Positions 51,886 through 60,143 of a DNA stretch of 64,000 bases are shown one piece after another. Source of the stretch: Streptomyces sp. 1331.2 (GTDB lineage Bacteria; Actinomycetota; Actinomycetes; Streptomycetales; Streptomycetaceae); the NCBI RefSeq assembly GCF_900199205.1, contig NZ_OBMJ01000001.1, forward strand, positions 806,001 through 870,000, given 5' to 3'. The position numbers and the translations under genes were made by a program. The notes below the pieces were generated by a model that was given only the letters and a program-made list of their open reading frames with translations, was not told the origin of the DNA and searched no databases. Numbering within the stretch: position 1 is the first letter of the stretch; each line of letters begins with the position of its first letter.

Positions 51886-51927
51886 GAAGGTGGCAAATAC
51901 AACCAATGAAGGTGGTAAATGCAACCA
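51886..51927. promoter_or_regulatory. Tandem operator repeats upstream of the YhgE-like gene
   Basis: gaaggtggyaaatrcaacca occurs at 51886 and 51908, exactly 22 bp (two helical turns) apart, in an AT-rich patch. Each copy is itself nearly palindromic (GGTxGxA..TxCxACC), as expected for TetR/GntR dimers. Confidence 0.6.
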
Positions 51928-52003
51928 TCTATGGATGCAGTGTACAACTATCCACTGGCGTTCGGAAGCCGAACCCCAGCGGACGCCACCCGGAAGCCCG
52001 CGC

Positions 52004-53590
52004 TCAGTCCAGCTCGAACACCCCGTACGAGAACCCCTCCGCCCGCAGCTCCCCGCCCGCCACCCGCACGCCCTGCACCTCCAGCGGCCGGACGCCCGTC
52101 GCCGGCCCCGACAGCCGTACGGCCGCCGGCTCCCGGCGCGGGTTGACCGCCACCAGGTACCGCTCCCCCCGGGTGTACACCAGCGGGTACCCGGCGTGGC
52201 GGACCTCCACGCTGCCGGCCGAGCCCAGCCCCGGGTTCGCCCGGCGCAGCGCGATCAGCCGCCGGACGGTGTGCAGCAGCGAGGTCGGGTCGGCGCGCTG
52301 GGAGAGCACGTCGGGGCGGTGCGGGTCCGGGTCCACCGGCAGGTACAGCCGCTCGGGCGGCGCGCTGGAGAAGCCGGCCGTCGGGCCCGGCGCCCACTGC
52401 ATCGGGGTGCGCGAACCCGCCCGGTTGAACCGCGGGCCGAGCGCGCTGCCCTCGGTGTCCGGCAGACCGGGCAGGAAGCGCATGCCGATCTCGTCGCCGT
52501 AGTAGACCGCCGGGAGGGTGGGCCAGGTGAGCAGGAAGGCGAAGGCGGGGGCGAGTTGCTCGGCGGTGCGCGGGCCGGTGGCCAGCCGGGAGAAGTCGTG
52601 GTTGGCGGTGGGCAGCACGATGTGCCCGCTGTCCTCGGTGAGTTCGGCGGCGGACAGCCAGGCGTCCAGGAAGGTCTGCGGGGTGCCCCGTCCCTCGGCC
52701 TCGAAGTAGCAGGCCTCCTGCTGCCAGAACTCCTCCACCGTCCCGCCGTTGTTGTTCCAGAGCGAGCGCAGCGCAAGGCCGTCGTCCTCGCCGCCGAAGT
52801 GCAGGAAGAAGTCCGCGTGGAAGCCGGCCGCGATGGCGGCGGCCGGGTCGCCCCACTCGGCGAGCAGCGCGGCGTCGGGGTGGGTGCGGTCCAGCCAGTC
52901 GCGCAGCCCGGTCCAGAGCTTGGCGGTCTCGACCCTGCCCGGGTCGTCCTTGACCAGCGAGTACGCCATGTCCACCCGGAAGCCGGCCACGCCCAGGCCG
53001 AGCCAGTGCGCCACGATGTCGCGCAGCGCCGCCCGGTTGGCGCGCGGCCCCTCGGCGTCCACCGGCTGACGCCACGGCTCCTCCGAACTGCTGCGCGCAT
53101 AGCCGAAGTTGAGCGCCGGCTGGCAGTCGAAGAAGTTCGGCCGGTACCAGCCGGGGCGGCTGCCGGGCGAGGCGACGAAGCCGTCCACCGGGCGAGGCGA
53201 CCAGATGTAGCGGTGGTCGGACGGGTCCTCGGCCGCGGCCAGGAACCAGGGGTGGCGGTCGGAGGTGTGCCCGGCGACCAGGTCCAGCAGGATCCGGATC
53301 CCCTTGCGGCGGGCGGCCTCGACCAGCGCGACCAGGTCCTCGGTACGGCCGTAGCGCGGGGCGGGCGTGAGGTAGTCGGCGACGTCGTAGCCGGCGTCGC
53401 GGAACGGCGAGGCGAAGCAGGGGTTGAGCCAGACCGTGTCGACGCCGAGCCAGGCCAGGTGGTCGAGGTGCTCCGCGATGCCGGCGAAGTCGCCGATGCC
53501 GTCGCCGTCGGAGTCCGCGAAGGACTGCGGGTAGATCTGGTACAGGACGGCGTCGGCGAGCCAGTCGGGGCCGGGGCGGGTCGAGGTCAT
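52004..53590 (-). CDS. GH13 alpha-glucosidase
   Basis: 528 residues. Barrel motifs: DGIGDFAGI, LLDLVAGHTS, GFRVDMAYS with nucleophile D207, LLAEWGDP with acid E245, PTANHDFSR with D332. It resembles actinobacterial alpha-glucosidase/oligo-1,6-glucosidase; no signal peptide, so cytosolic, acting on imported maltose- or isomaltose-type sugars. ATG 53590 has AGGAGGA. Its QIYPQSFADSDGDG start is the classic family N-terminus. Confidence 0.92.
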   Translation of the reverse strand: MTSTRPGPDWLADAVLYQIYPQSFADSDGDGIGDFAGIAEHLDHLAWLGVDTVWLNPCFASPFRDAGYDVADYLTPAPRYGRTEDLVALVEAARRKGIRILLDLVAGHTSDRHPWFLAAAEDPSDHRYIWSPRPVDGFVASPGSRPGWYRPNFFDCQPALNFGYARSSSEEPWRQPVDAEGPRANRAALRDIVAHWLGLGVAGFRVDMAYSLVKDDPGRVETAKLWTGLRDWLDRTHPDAALLAEWGDPAAAIAAGFHADFFLHFGGEDDGLALRSLWNNNGGTVEEFWQQEACYFEAEGRGTPQTFLDAWLSAAELTEDSGHIVLPTANHDFSRLATGPRTAEQLAPAFAFLLTWPTLPAVYYGDEIGMRFLPGLPDTEGSALGPRFNRAGSRTPMQWAPGPTAGFSSAPPERLYLPVDPDPHRPDVLSQRADPTSLLHTVRRLIALRRANPGLGSAGSVEVRHAGYPLVYTRGERYLVAVNPRREPAAVRLSGPATGVRPLEVQGVRVAGGELRAEGFSYGVFELD

Positions 53591-53807
53591 GGGCGGGTCC
53601 TCCTGCCGGGTCCGGGGCCCGGGGGTGCGCCCTGCCCGGGGTGCACGGGCGGGGCGGAGCCGGGCGGGGGCTGAGCCGGGCCGGCTCGGCCGGGGCCGAG
53701 TCGGGTGCCCCCGATTCTCGTCCAATCCCGGCCGTCCCGACAGCCCACGGCACCGCTTCACCGACCCACCACCGAGCCTGCCCTCGGCGGGATGTCCTCG
53801 GCGCGGC

Positions 53808-53853
53808 GCCCTCAACGGGATGCCCTCAACGGAGTGTCCTCAACGGGGTGTCC
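53808..53853. repeat. 14-15 bp tandem repeat at the aldolase 3' end
   Basis: Three copies of (g/t)ccctcaacgg(g/a), the last running into the KDPG aldolase stop region. Confidence 0.6.
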
Positions 53854-54487
53854 CGACCCCGCAGGCCGCCGTGAACGCCCGGGCCCGCCGGGTGATCTCC
53901 GCCCAGTCCCCCGCCGCGACGGCGTCCGGCGGCACCACGTCCGTCCCCGCGCAGACCGCGAGCGCGCCCTGCCCCAGGAAGTCGGCGGCGTTGCCCGCGT
54001 TGACCCCTCCGGAGGCCACCAACGGCACGCCGGGGTACGGGCCGCGCAGGTCCTTGAAGTAGCCGGGGCCGAACGCCCGGGCCGGGAAGATCTTGACGGC
54101 CGCCGCGCCCAGGTCGACCGCCTCGGCCACCTCGGTCGGGGTGAGCGCCCCGAGCACCACCGGCACCCCCGCGGCCCGTGCCGCCTCCGCGACCTCCGGC
54201 CGACAGCCGGGCGTGACCAGGAAGGACGCACCGACCGCGGCCCCGCGCTCGGCCTGCTCCGCGGTCAGCACGGTTCCGACGCCGACCCGCCAGCCGGACT
54301 GCGCCGCGCGTCGCAGGTGCTTCGTCACCTCCGGTGTGGTGTAGGTGAATTCGGTCCAGTGGATGCCCCCGGCGGCGAGCGCCGCACAGAGCGCGGGGGC
54401 GTCCGGGATCCGCGGCGCGCGGACCACCGCGATCACCCGGTCGTCCTGCAGGGCGGCGAGGGCAGGGAGGGCGGGGAGGGAGTTCAT
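53840..54487 (-). CDS. eda: 2-dehydro-3-deoxy-phosphogluconate (KDPG) aldolase
   Basis: 215 residues, class I aldolase barrel. Schiff-base K132 (AAAVKIFPARAFGPGYFKDLRGP), E46 (WTEFTYT) and LVASGGVNAGN phosphate loop are present. It cleaves KDPG to pyruvate and glyceraldehyde-3-phosphate. Its start overlaps the deacylase stop (ATGA). With the KDG kinase of the divergent arm it forms a complete 2-keto-3-deoxygluconate branch. Confidence 0.9.
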   Translation of the reverse strand: MNSLPALPALAALQDDRVIAVVRAPRIPDAPALCAALAAGGIHWTEFTYTTPEVTKHLRRAAQSGWRVGVGTVLTAEQAERGAAVGASFLVTPGCRPEVAEAARAAGVPVVLGALTPTEVAEAVDLGAAAVKIFPARAFGPGYFKDLRGPYPGVPLVASGGVNAGNAADFLGQGALAVCAGTDVVPPDAVAAGDWAEITRRARAFTAACGVGTPR

Positions 54488-56139
54488 GCGGCTCGGGCTC
54501 CTCGGTCGGTGCGGCGCAGGGCGCGCCCGGGCCGGGCGCCCGTGGTGCGGCCCTGCCGGACGACGGCGGTGCCGTTGACGTACACGTACTCGATGCCTTC
54601 GGCGGGCAGCCGGGGTTGCTCGAAGGTGGCGGCGTCCCGGACCCGTTCGGGGTCGAGCAGCACCAGGTCGGCGTGGTGGCCGGGGGCGATCCGGCCGCGC
54701 CGGTGCAGCCTCAGCCGGGCGGCGGGCCGTCCGGTCATCCGGGCGACGGCCTCCTCCAGCGTCAGCACGCCCAACTCCCGGCCGTAGTGGCCGAGGTAGC
54801 GCGGGAAGGTGCCCCAGGCGCGCGGGTGCGGGCGGGTGCCGACCAGCAGCCCGTCGCTGCCGACGGTGTGCGCGCGGTGGCGCATGATCGCCCGGACGTT
54901 CTCCTCGTGCCCGACGTGCTGGAGGATCGTGGTGGCCAACTCGTCCCGGCGCAGCAGGTCGAGGAAGACTTCCGTGCCGGTCCGCCGTTCCCCGGCGGCG
55001 AGTTCGGCGACGGTACGGCCGACGGCGGGTGCCAGCTCCGCCGAGCGGACACCGGAGATCTGGATCGTCGCCCAGTCGGTGACCACGCCGTGGCAACCGT
55101 CGCTGCCCTTCTCCTCCACCTCCTGCCGGATCCGGGCGCACTGCGCCGGGTCGGCGAGCCTGGCCAGCGTCGCCGTCGGGCCACCCTCGGTGGCCCAACT
55201 CGGCAGCAGAGCAGCCAGGGTGGTGGATCCCGGCAGGTAGGGGTAGCTGTCCAGGGTGAGGTCGATCCCCTCCGCGAGTGCCCGGTCGACCAACGCCAGC
55301 AGCTCGCCGGCCCGGCCCCGGTTGACGTCGAAGTTCATCGTGGCGTGGGTCAGGTGCAGCGCACAGCCGCTCCGCCGGGAGATCTCCACCATCTCCGCGT
55401 ACCCCTCCAACGCCCCTGCGCCGTAGGATCGTTGGTGCGGAGCGTGGAAGCCGCCGTAGGCTGCGACGACGGTGCACAGCTCGACCAGTTCGGCGGTGTC
55501 CGCGTACATCCCGGGGGTGTAGCTGAGGCCACTGGAGAGGCCGACCGCGCCGTCCAGCAGGCTCTGCGCCAACACCTGCCGCATCCGGTCGAGTTCGGCG
55601 GGAGTGGGAGGTCGGTTGCCCCAGCCCATGACGAGCGTGCGCAGCGTTCCGTGCGGCACGAGGTAGCAGGTGTTGACGGCGACGCCGGTGCGGTCGATCC
55701 GGTCCAGGTAGCCGGCGACGTCGCGCCAGTCCCAGTCGAGGTCCGCCGGATCACCGTTCCAGCCTGCGAGTTGGCGGCGCAGCGCGGGCAGGGTGCGCTC
55801 GTCGACCGGGGCGTAGGAGAGGCCGTCCTGGCCCAGGACCTCGCAGGTGACGCCCTGCGTGACCTTGGCCGGGTGCTCGGGTTCGAGCAGCAGGGCGAGG
55901 TCGGAGTGGGCGTGCATGTCAATGAAGCCGGGGGTCAGGACGAGGCCGTCGGCGTCCACCACGTCCCGGGCGTCGAGGCGGTCGCCGATCTCGGCGATCC
56001 GGCCGTCGGCGATCCGTACGTCCGCCCGGAAGCGGTCCGCGCCGGTACCGTCCACCACGGCGGCGCCCCGGAAGACGGTGTCCCGTACGGCGCCCCGCAC
56101 ACCGTCCCGTACGGCGCCCCGCGCTGTGCCCCCGGCCAT
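54484..56139 (-). CDS. N-acyl-D-amino-acid deacylase family amidohydrolase
   Basis: 551 residues. TPGFIDMHAHSD gives H76/H78, EVLGQDG carries the conserved Cys/Glu region, HLTHATMN and TVGSDGLLVGTRPHPRAWG complete the metal site of D-aminoacylases. It removes an acyl group from an N-acyl D-amino acid or sugar acid; the context suggests N-acetyl-D-glucosaminate. The N-terminus has a GAVRD repeat from a short DNA duplication. The start ATG 56139 overlaps the upstream stop by one base. Confidence 0.87.
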   Translation of the reverse strand: MAGGTARGAVRDGVRGAVRDTVFRGAAVVDGTGADRFRADVRIADGRIAEIGDRLDARDVVDADGLVLTPGFIDMHAHSDLALLLEPEHPAKVTQGVTCEVLGQDGLSYAPVDERTLPALRRQLAGWNGDPADLDWDWRDVAGYLDRIDRTGVAVNTCYLVPHGTLRTLVMGWGNRPPTPAELDRMRQVLAQSLLDGAVGLSSGLSYTPGMYADTAELVELCTVVAAYGGFHAPHQRSYGAGALEGYAEMVEISRRSGCALHLTHATMNFDVNRGRAGELLALVDRALAEGIDLTLDSYPYLPGSTTLAALLPSWATEGGPTATLARLADPAQCARIRQEVEEKGSDGCHGVVTDWATIQISGVRSAELAPAVGRTVAELAAGERRTGTEVFLDLLRRDELATTILQHVGHEENVRAIMRHRAHTVGSDGLLVGTRPHPRAWGTFPRYLGHYGRELGVLTLEEAVARMTGRPAARLRLHRRGRIAPGHHADLVLLDPERVRDAATFEQPRLPAEGIEYVYVNGTAVVRQGRTTGARPGRALRRTDRGARAA

Positions 56140-57440
56140 CAGAAGAACGTCCTGACCAGCCCGGTGACCTTCGGCTCGGCCGCGTCCGCGGAGTCCAGCA
56201 CCGGGATCGCCGTCCACTTGTCGAAGGCCGTGCACGGGTGCGACACCCCCAGGCGCAGCACCGCGCCGATCGGCGCGAGGTCGCCGGCCTCGCGGAGGAA
56301 GGCGTGCTGGTCGTTGAGCGCGCCGATCCTGGCCGCGGTGCCGGTCAACTCGGCTCCTCCGCGTACCTGTTGCGGCTCGGGCAGGCCCTCGTCGAAGGGC
56401 AGGTCGCGCTTGCCGGCGTCCAGCAGGGCGAGTTGGGGCTCGGGCCGGGAGACCACCCGGGCCCAGCCGTGCAGCGCGCCGCGGAAGGGGGCCTCGCCAC
56501 CGTTCCGGGCGAGCGGCGAGATGCCCCGGTAGAAGCCGTCGTCGTGGGCGACGTACGCACCCGAGCGCAGCACCACCAGGGCCTCCGGCAGTGCCGCCGA
56601 CTCCTCGACCACCAGGTCGAAGTAGGCGCTGCCGCCGGCGGTGACCACGGGTGGCGCGTCGTCCGGGTAGGTGCCGGCGAGCCGGTCGTGCAGCCGGCCG
56701 AGCTCCCGCAGGTAGCCGCGGACGGCGGCCAGCGCCTCGGTCGTGGCGTCGTGGGCGAGCGCGCCCTCGTACCCGCCGACGCCGGCGAGGCGCAGGGTGG
56801 GGGCGCGCAGCACGGCGGCGGAGACCTCGACGGCGGCGTCCACCCCGCGGGCGCCGGTCCGCCCGCCGGGGCCGCCGAGTTCGACCAGGACCTCGACCGG
56901 CCGCTCGGCCCCGGCGGCGCGCAGCGCCCGGTCCATCAGCCGCACGCTCTCGGCGGAGTCGACCCAGGAGAGGAAGGCGAAGCCCGGGTCGGAGGTCAAC
57001 TCGTCGGCGAGCCAGGCCAGTCCGGCCGGGTCGAGCAGGGTGTTGGCGAGCAGGATCCGCTGCACGCCGAAGGCCCGGGCCACCCGCAGCTGGGGCAGGT
57101 TGGCGAGGGTGATGCCGTGGCTCCCGGCGTCGAGCTGCGCCTGCCAGAGCGCGGGCGCCATGGTGGTCTTGCCGTGCGGGGCGAGCGCGACGCCGGCATC
57201 GGCGCACCAGTCGGCCATGGTGCGGACGTTGTGGTCGAGCGCGGAGCCGTCGAGGGTGAGCAGCGGAGTTCCGAGCGAGGAGAGGGTCGGGCCGTCGGCC
57301 AGCCACTCCCGTACGGTGCGTCCCCACGATTCGGGGGGAGCGGCCTTGAACCGCCAGTCCAGCGGCTCGTCGGCCAGCGCTGCCACTGCGCAGGCGGCGA
57401 TGCCCGGCCCGGTGCCGCTGCTTGCGAAGGTCTGCACCAC
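56139..57440 (-). CDS. Fold-type III PLP enzyme (D-amino-acid deaminase/dehydratase, DSD-like)
   Basis: 433 residues. Alanine-racemase-type barrel with the PLP lysine K91 in APHGKTTMAP, and the C-terminal beta domain of eukaryotic-type D-serine dehydratase (HDDGFYRG; LRLGVSHPCTAFDKW with His and Cys as zinc ligands). It would dehydrate and deaminate a D-2-amino-3-hydroxy acid; D-glucosaminate gives 2-keto-3-deoxygluconate. GTG 57440 is chosen for GGAGGGAG. It is first of the minus-strand arm (then deacylase, then aldolase). Confidence 0.85.
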   Translation of the reverse strand: MVQTFASSGTGPGIAACAVAALADEPLDWRFKAAPPESWGRTVREWLADGPTLSSLGTPLLTLDGSALDHNVRTMADWCADAGVALAPHGKTTMAPALWQAQLDAGSHGITLANLPQLRVARAFGVQRILLANTLLDPAGLAWLADELTSDPGFAFLSWVDSAESVRLMDRALRAAGAERPVEVLVELGGPGGRTGARGVDAAVEVSAAVLRAPTLRLAGVGGYEGALAHDATTEALAAVRGYLRELGRLHDRLAGTYPDDAPPVVTAGGSAYFDLVVEESAALPEALVVLRSGAYVAHDDGFYRGISPLARNGGEAPFRGALHGWARVVSRPEPQLALLDAGKRDLPFDEGLPEPQQVRGGAELTGTAARIGALNDQHAFLREAGDLAPIGAVLRLGVSHPCTAFDKWTAIPVLDSADAAEPKVTGLVRTFF

Positions 57441-57458
57441 GATCTCCCTCCACCCACC

Positions 57459-57486
57459 ATGTTGCAACATGCGCAACGTAGGTTGC
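57459..57486. promoter_or_regulatory. Adjacent palindromes ATGTTGCAACAT and GCAAC-N4-GTTGC
   Basis: Perfect 12-bp palindrome (57459-57470) next to GCAAC/GTTGC (57473-57486), just upstream of the PLP enzyme start. It is the probable operator for the cluster's IclR regulator. Confidence 0.6.
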
Positions 57487-57523
57487 ACATGCTGGCAGCA
57501 CGGTTCTAGCATCGGCGCCGGAT

Positions 57524-57618
57524 CACGGTCAACGGAACCGACTCATCAACGGAACCGACTCACGATCGGCGGAACCGCCTCACGGTCGACGGAACCGACT
57601 CACGGTCGACGGGGTCGG
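57524..57618. repeat. 20-bp tandem repeat array
   Basis: About five copies of cacggtcgacggaaccgact (one shortened to 17 bp) fill the gap before the KDG kinase gene. Confidence 0.8.
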
Positions 57619-57659
57619 CCCGCTCCGGACGGAACGGCCCCAGACGAGGAGCCCAGCAC

Positions 57660-58763
57660 ATGCCGCGACACGACACCCAGGGCTCGACCCGCCCCGGCCC
57701 TCCCCCGACGGCCGTGTGCGTGGGCGAGTCGATGGCCGTCCTGCTCCCGGACCGCCCGGGCCCGCTGGAGTCCGTGGAGAACTTCCGGCTCTCCGTCGGC
57801 GGCGCCGAGTCCAACGTGGCCGGCGCCCTGACCGCGCTCGGCGTACCGACCGCCTGGATCAGCCGGGTCGGCGACGACGGCTTCGGCCGCCGGCTGCTCG
57901 CCGAGGTCGCCGCCCGCGGGGTGGACGTCTCGGCGGTCACCGTCGACCCGCACCGCCCGACCGGCCTCTACCTCAAGGAGGTCGGCGGCAGCACCGGCCA
58001 CCACCACGACCTCGGGCCCGGCCGCAGCCGGCTGCACTACCACCGGCGCGGCTCGGCGGCCGCTGCGCTCTCCCCCGCCCTGCTCGCCGAGCCGGCCGCC
58101 GCCGCGCTGCTCGCCGGCGCCCGGTTGCTGCACCTGTCCGGCATCACCGCCGCGCTCTCCGACGACTGCCTGGAGCTGCTCTCCGCCCTGCTCGCCGACC
58201 GCCGGCCGGGCCGGCTGGTCAGCTTCGACCTCAACTGGCGCCCCGCGCTCTGGCGGGAGCGCGACCCGGCAGTGCTGCCACCGCTGCTGGACGCCGCCGA
58301 CCTGCTGCTGCTCGGCAGCGACGAGGCCCAGGCCGCCCTCGGCACCGGAGACCCGGCCGCCCTGCGCCGCCTCTTCCCCTCGCCCGCCACCCTCGTGGTC
58401 AAGGACGCCGCCCGGCAGGTCACCGCCCTGGAGCGGGACGGTACGGCGGTCACCGAGCCCGCCCTCGCCGTCGAGGTGGTCGAGGCCACCGGCGCGGGCG
58501 ACGCCTTCGCGGCCGGCTACCTGGCCGGCGCCGTACGGGGCCTGGACCAGCGCCGCCGGCTGCGGCTCGGCCACCTGAGCGCCGCCTGCGCGCTGACCGC
58601 CCACGGCGACCAGGCCGAGCTGCCGCCCGCCGCCGCGGTGGCCGCACTGCTCGACGCCTCCCCCACGGACTGGGCCGCCACCCGGGTTACCGCGGACGGC
58701 ATCACCGGCCCTGCCTGCCCACCGACCGTACGCATCCCCTCCCGTCAGGCCCGGGCACAATGA
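57660..58763 (+). CDS. kdgK: 2-keto-3-deoxygluconate (KDG) kinase
   Basis: 367 residues, PfkB/ribokinase fold. VGGAESNVAGALTALG is signature 1; EATGAGDAFAAGYLAG holds the catalytic D281. FDLNWRPALW (about 189-198) is the block characteristic of KDG kinases. It makes KDPG for the aldolase at 53840. GAGGAG lies 9 nt before ATG 57660. It is divergent from the PLP-deacylase-aldolase arm and followed by the IclR gene. Confidence 0.87.
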   Translation: MPRHDTQGSTRPGPPPTAVCVGESMAVLLPDRPGPLESVENFRLSVGGAESNVAGALTALGVPTAWISRVGDDGFGRRLLAEVAARGVDVSAVTVDPHRPTGLYLKEVGGSTGHHHDLGPGRSRLHYHRRGSAAAALSPALLAEPAAAALLAGARLLHLSGITAALSDDCLELLSALLADRRPGRLVSFDLNWRPALWRERDPAVLPPLLDAADLLLLGSDEAQAALGTGDPAALRRLFPSPATLVVKDAARQVTALERDGTAVTEPALAVEVVEATGAGDAFAAGYLAGAVRGLDQRRRLRLGHLSAACALTAHGDQAELPPAAAVAALLDASPTDWAATRVTADGITGPACPPTVRIPSRQARAQ

Positions 58764-58794
58764 GCGAGCCCCCCAGCCCCCGAAGCGGAGCACG

Positions 58795-59544
58795 ATGAGC
58801 CAGACCGTCACCCGCGCCCTGCGCATCCTCGCCGAACTCGGCGAGGGCGAACGCTCCCTCGACCAGCTCGCCGAGGTGCTCGGCGTCCACAAGACGACCG
58901 TGCTCCGACTCCTCCAGAGCCTCGAAGAGGAACGATTCGTCTACCGCGACGCCGCCTACCGGTACCACCTGGGCGCCGGCCTCTTCGCCCTCTCCGGCCT
59001 GGCCCTGGAGCAGCGCGGCATCCGCCGGATCGCCGGCCCGCACCTGGCCGAGCTGAACGCCGCCACCGGCCAGACCGTGCACCTGGCCGCGTACGAGGGC
59101 GGCGAGGTGGTCTACATCGACAAGTTCGACTCCCGCCACCCGGTGAGGATGTACTCCCGGATCGGCCTGCGCGCCGCGCTGCACAGCGCCGCCGTCTCCA
59201 AGGTGCTGCTGGCCGACCTCCCGCTGCCCGAGCGGCGCCGGGTGGTGGCCGGGATCGACTTCACCCCGCACACCGAACGCACCCTCACCACGCCCGAGGC
59301 ACTGCTCGCCGAGCTGGAGAAGGTCGCCGCCCAGGGCTGGGCGCAGGACCACGCCGAGCACGAGTCCTTCATCAACTGCGTGGCGGCACCGATCCGGGAC
59401 GCCAGCGGACGGGTCGTCGCCGCCGCCTCGATCTCGGTCCCGGACGTCGTCCTGCCGTACGAGCAGGTGCTGGACCTCCTGCCCCAGCTGCTCGCCACCG
59501 CCTGCGCGATTTCGGCCGACTGCGGCCGCCCCGACCAGAACTGA
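58795..59544 (+). CDS. IclR-family transcriptional regulator
   Basis: 249 residues, intact. Winged helix at res 1-60 (TVTRALRILAELGEG; LGVHKTTVLRLLQSLEEE) and the IclR effector domain (about 75-245; GLRAALHSAAVSKVLLADL, FINCVAAPIRDASGRVV). It lies inside the catabolic cluster, so it most likely represses both arms until KDG or a related acid is present. Confidence 0.9.
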   Translation: MSQTVTRALRILAELGEGERSLDQLAEVLGVHKTTVLRLLQSLEEERFVYRDAAYRYHLGAGLFALSGLALEQRGIRRIAGPHLAELNAATGQTVHLAAYEGGEVVYIDKFDSRHPVRMYSRIGLRAALHSAAVSKVLLADLPLPERRRVVAGIDFTPHTERTLTTPEALLAELEKVAAQGWAQDHAEHESFINCVAAPIRDASGRVVAAASISVPDVVLPYEQVLDLLPQLLATACAISADCGRPDQN

Positions 59545-59576
59545 CGGTCAGTCACCGAAGGGAAACCCCGTACCCC

Positions 59577-60005
59577 ATGAGCTCCGAGCACCCCCGGACC
59601 GCCGAGAAGGTCGAGATCCGCACCGACGGCGCCCCCGCCCCCGCCTGGATGTTCTCCCAGGGCGTCCGCAAGGGCCCGATCCTGCAGGTCTCCGGCCAGG
59701 GCCCGCAGGACCCGGCGACCGGCGAGTACCTCCACCCCGGCGACGTGCGGGCGCAGACCCGGCGCACCCTGGAGAACGTCAAGGCCATCGTCGAGGCCGG
59801 CGGCGCCACCATCGAGGACGTGGTGATGTTCCGCGTCTACCTCACCAAGCGCGCCGACTTCCCGCTGATGAACGAGGTCTACGCCGAGTTCATCGAGGAG
59901 AACATCAAGCCGGGCGGCGTGAAGCCCTGCCGCACCACGATCTTCGTCGAACTCCCGCAGGAGCCGATGCTGGTGGAGATCGACGCCCAGGCCGTCGTCT
60001 CCTGA
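59577..60005 (+). CDS. ridA: RidA-family enamine/imine deaminase
   Basis: 142 residues. FSQGVRKGPILQVSGQGPQDP, VVMFRVYLTKRADFPLMNEVY and KPCRTTIFVELP (catalytic Arg) are RidA signatures. RidA hydrolyses the reactive enamine/imine released by PLP dehydratases; its presence strengthens the idea that the clustered PLP enzyme is a dehydratase. Only one plausible ATG; the ribosome site is GAAGGGA. Confidence 0.88.
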   Translation: MSSEHPRTAEKVEIRTDGAPAPAWMFSQGVRKGPILQVSGQGPQDPATGEYLHPGDVRAQTRRTLENVKAIVEAGGATIEDVVMFRVYLTKRADFPLMNEVYAEFIEENIKPGGVKPCRTTIFVELPQEPMLVEIDAQAVVS

Positions 60006-60036
60006 CGCCCCGCAAGACCACTCGTGCCACCACCCC

Positions 60037-60064
60037 GAAGGGCCCGACGGCCGGCGGGCCCTTC
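60037..60064. terminator. Hairpin terminator after ridA
   Basis: Perfect GAAGGGCCC/GGGCCCTTC stem with a 10-nt loop. Confidence 0.7.
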
Positions 60065-60106
60065 ACCACCCCGCGGACGCCTGCTTGCCACACCCCTCAA
60101 CGGACA

Positions 60107-60125
60107 TTAGGTTAGCCTCACCTAA
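60107..60125. promoter_or_regulatory. IdeR/DmdR iron box
   Basis: TTAGGTTAGCCTCACCTAA matches the 19-bp DmdR1/IdeR consensus at 18 of 19 positions. It lies 19 bp upstream of the DUF2470 gene start, in position to repress it when iron is sufficient. Confidence 0.85.
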
Positions 60126-60143
60126 CCAACTGGAGGTCCGTCC

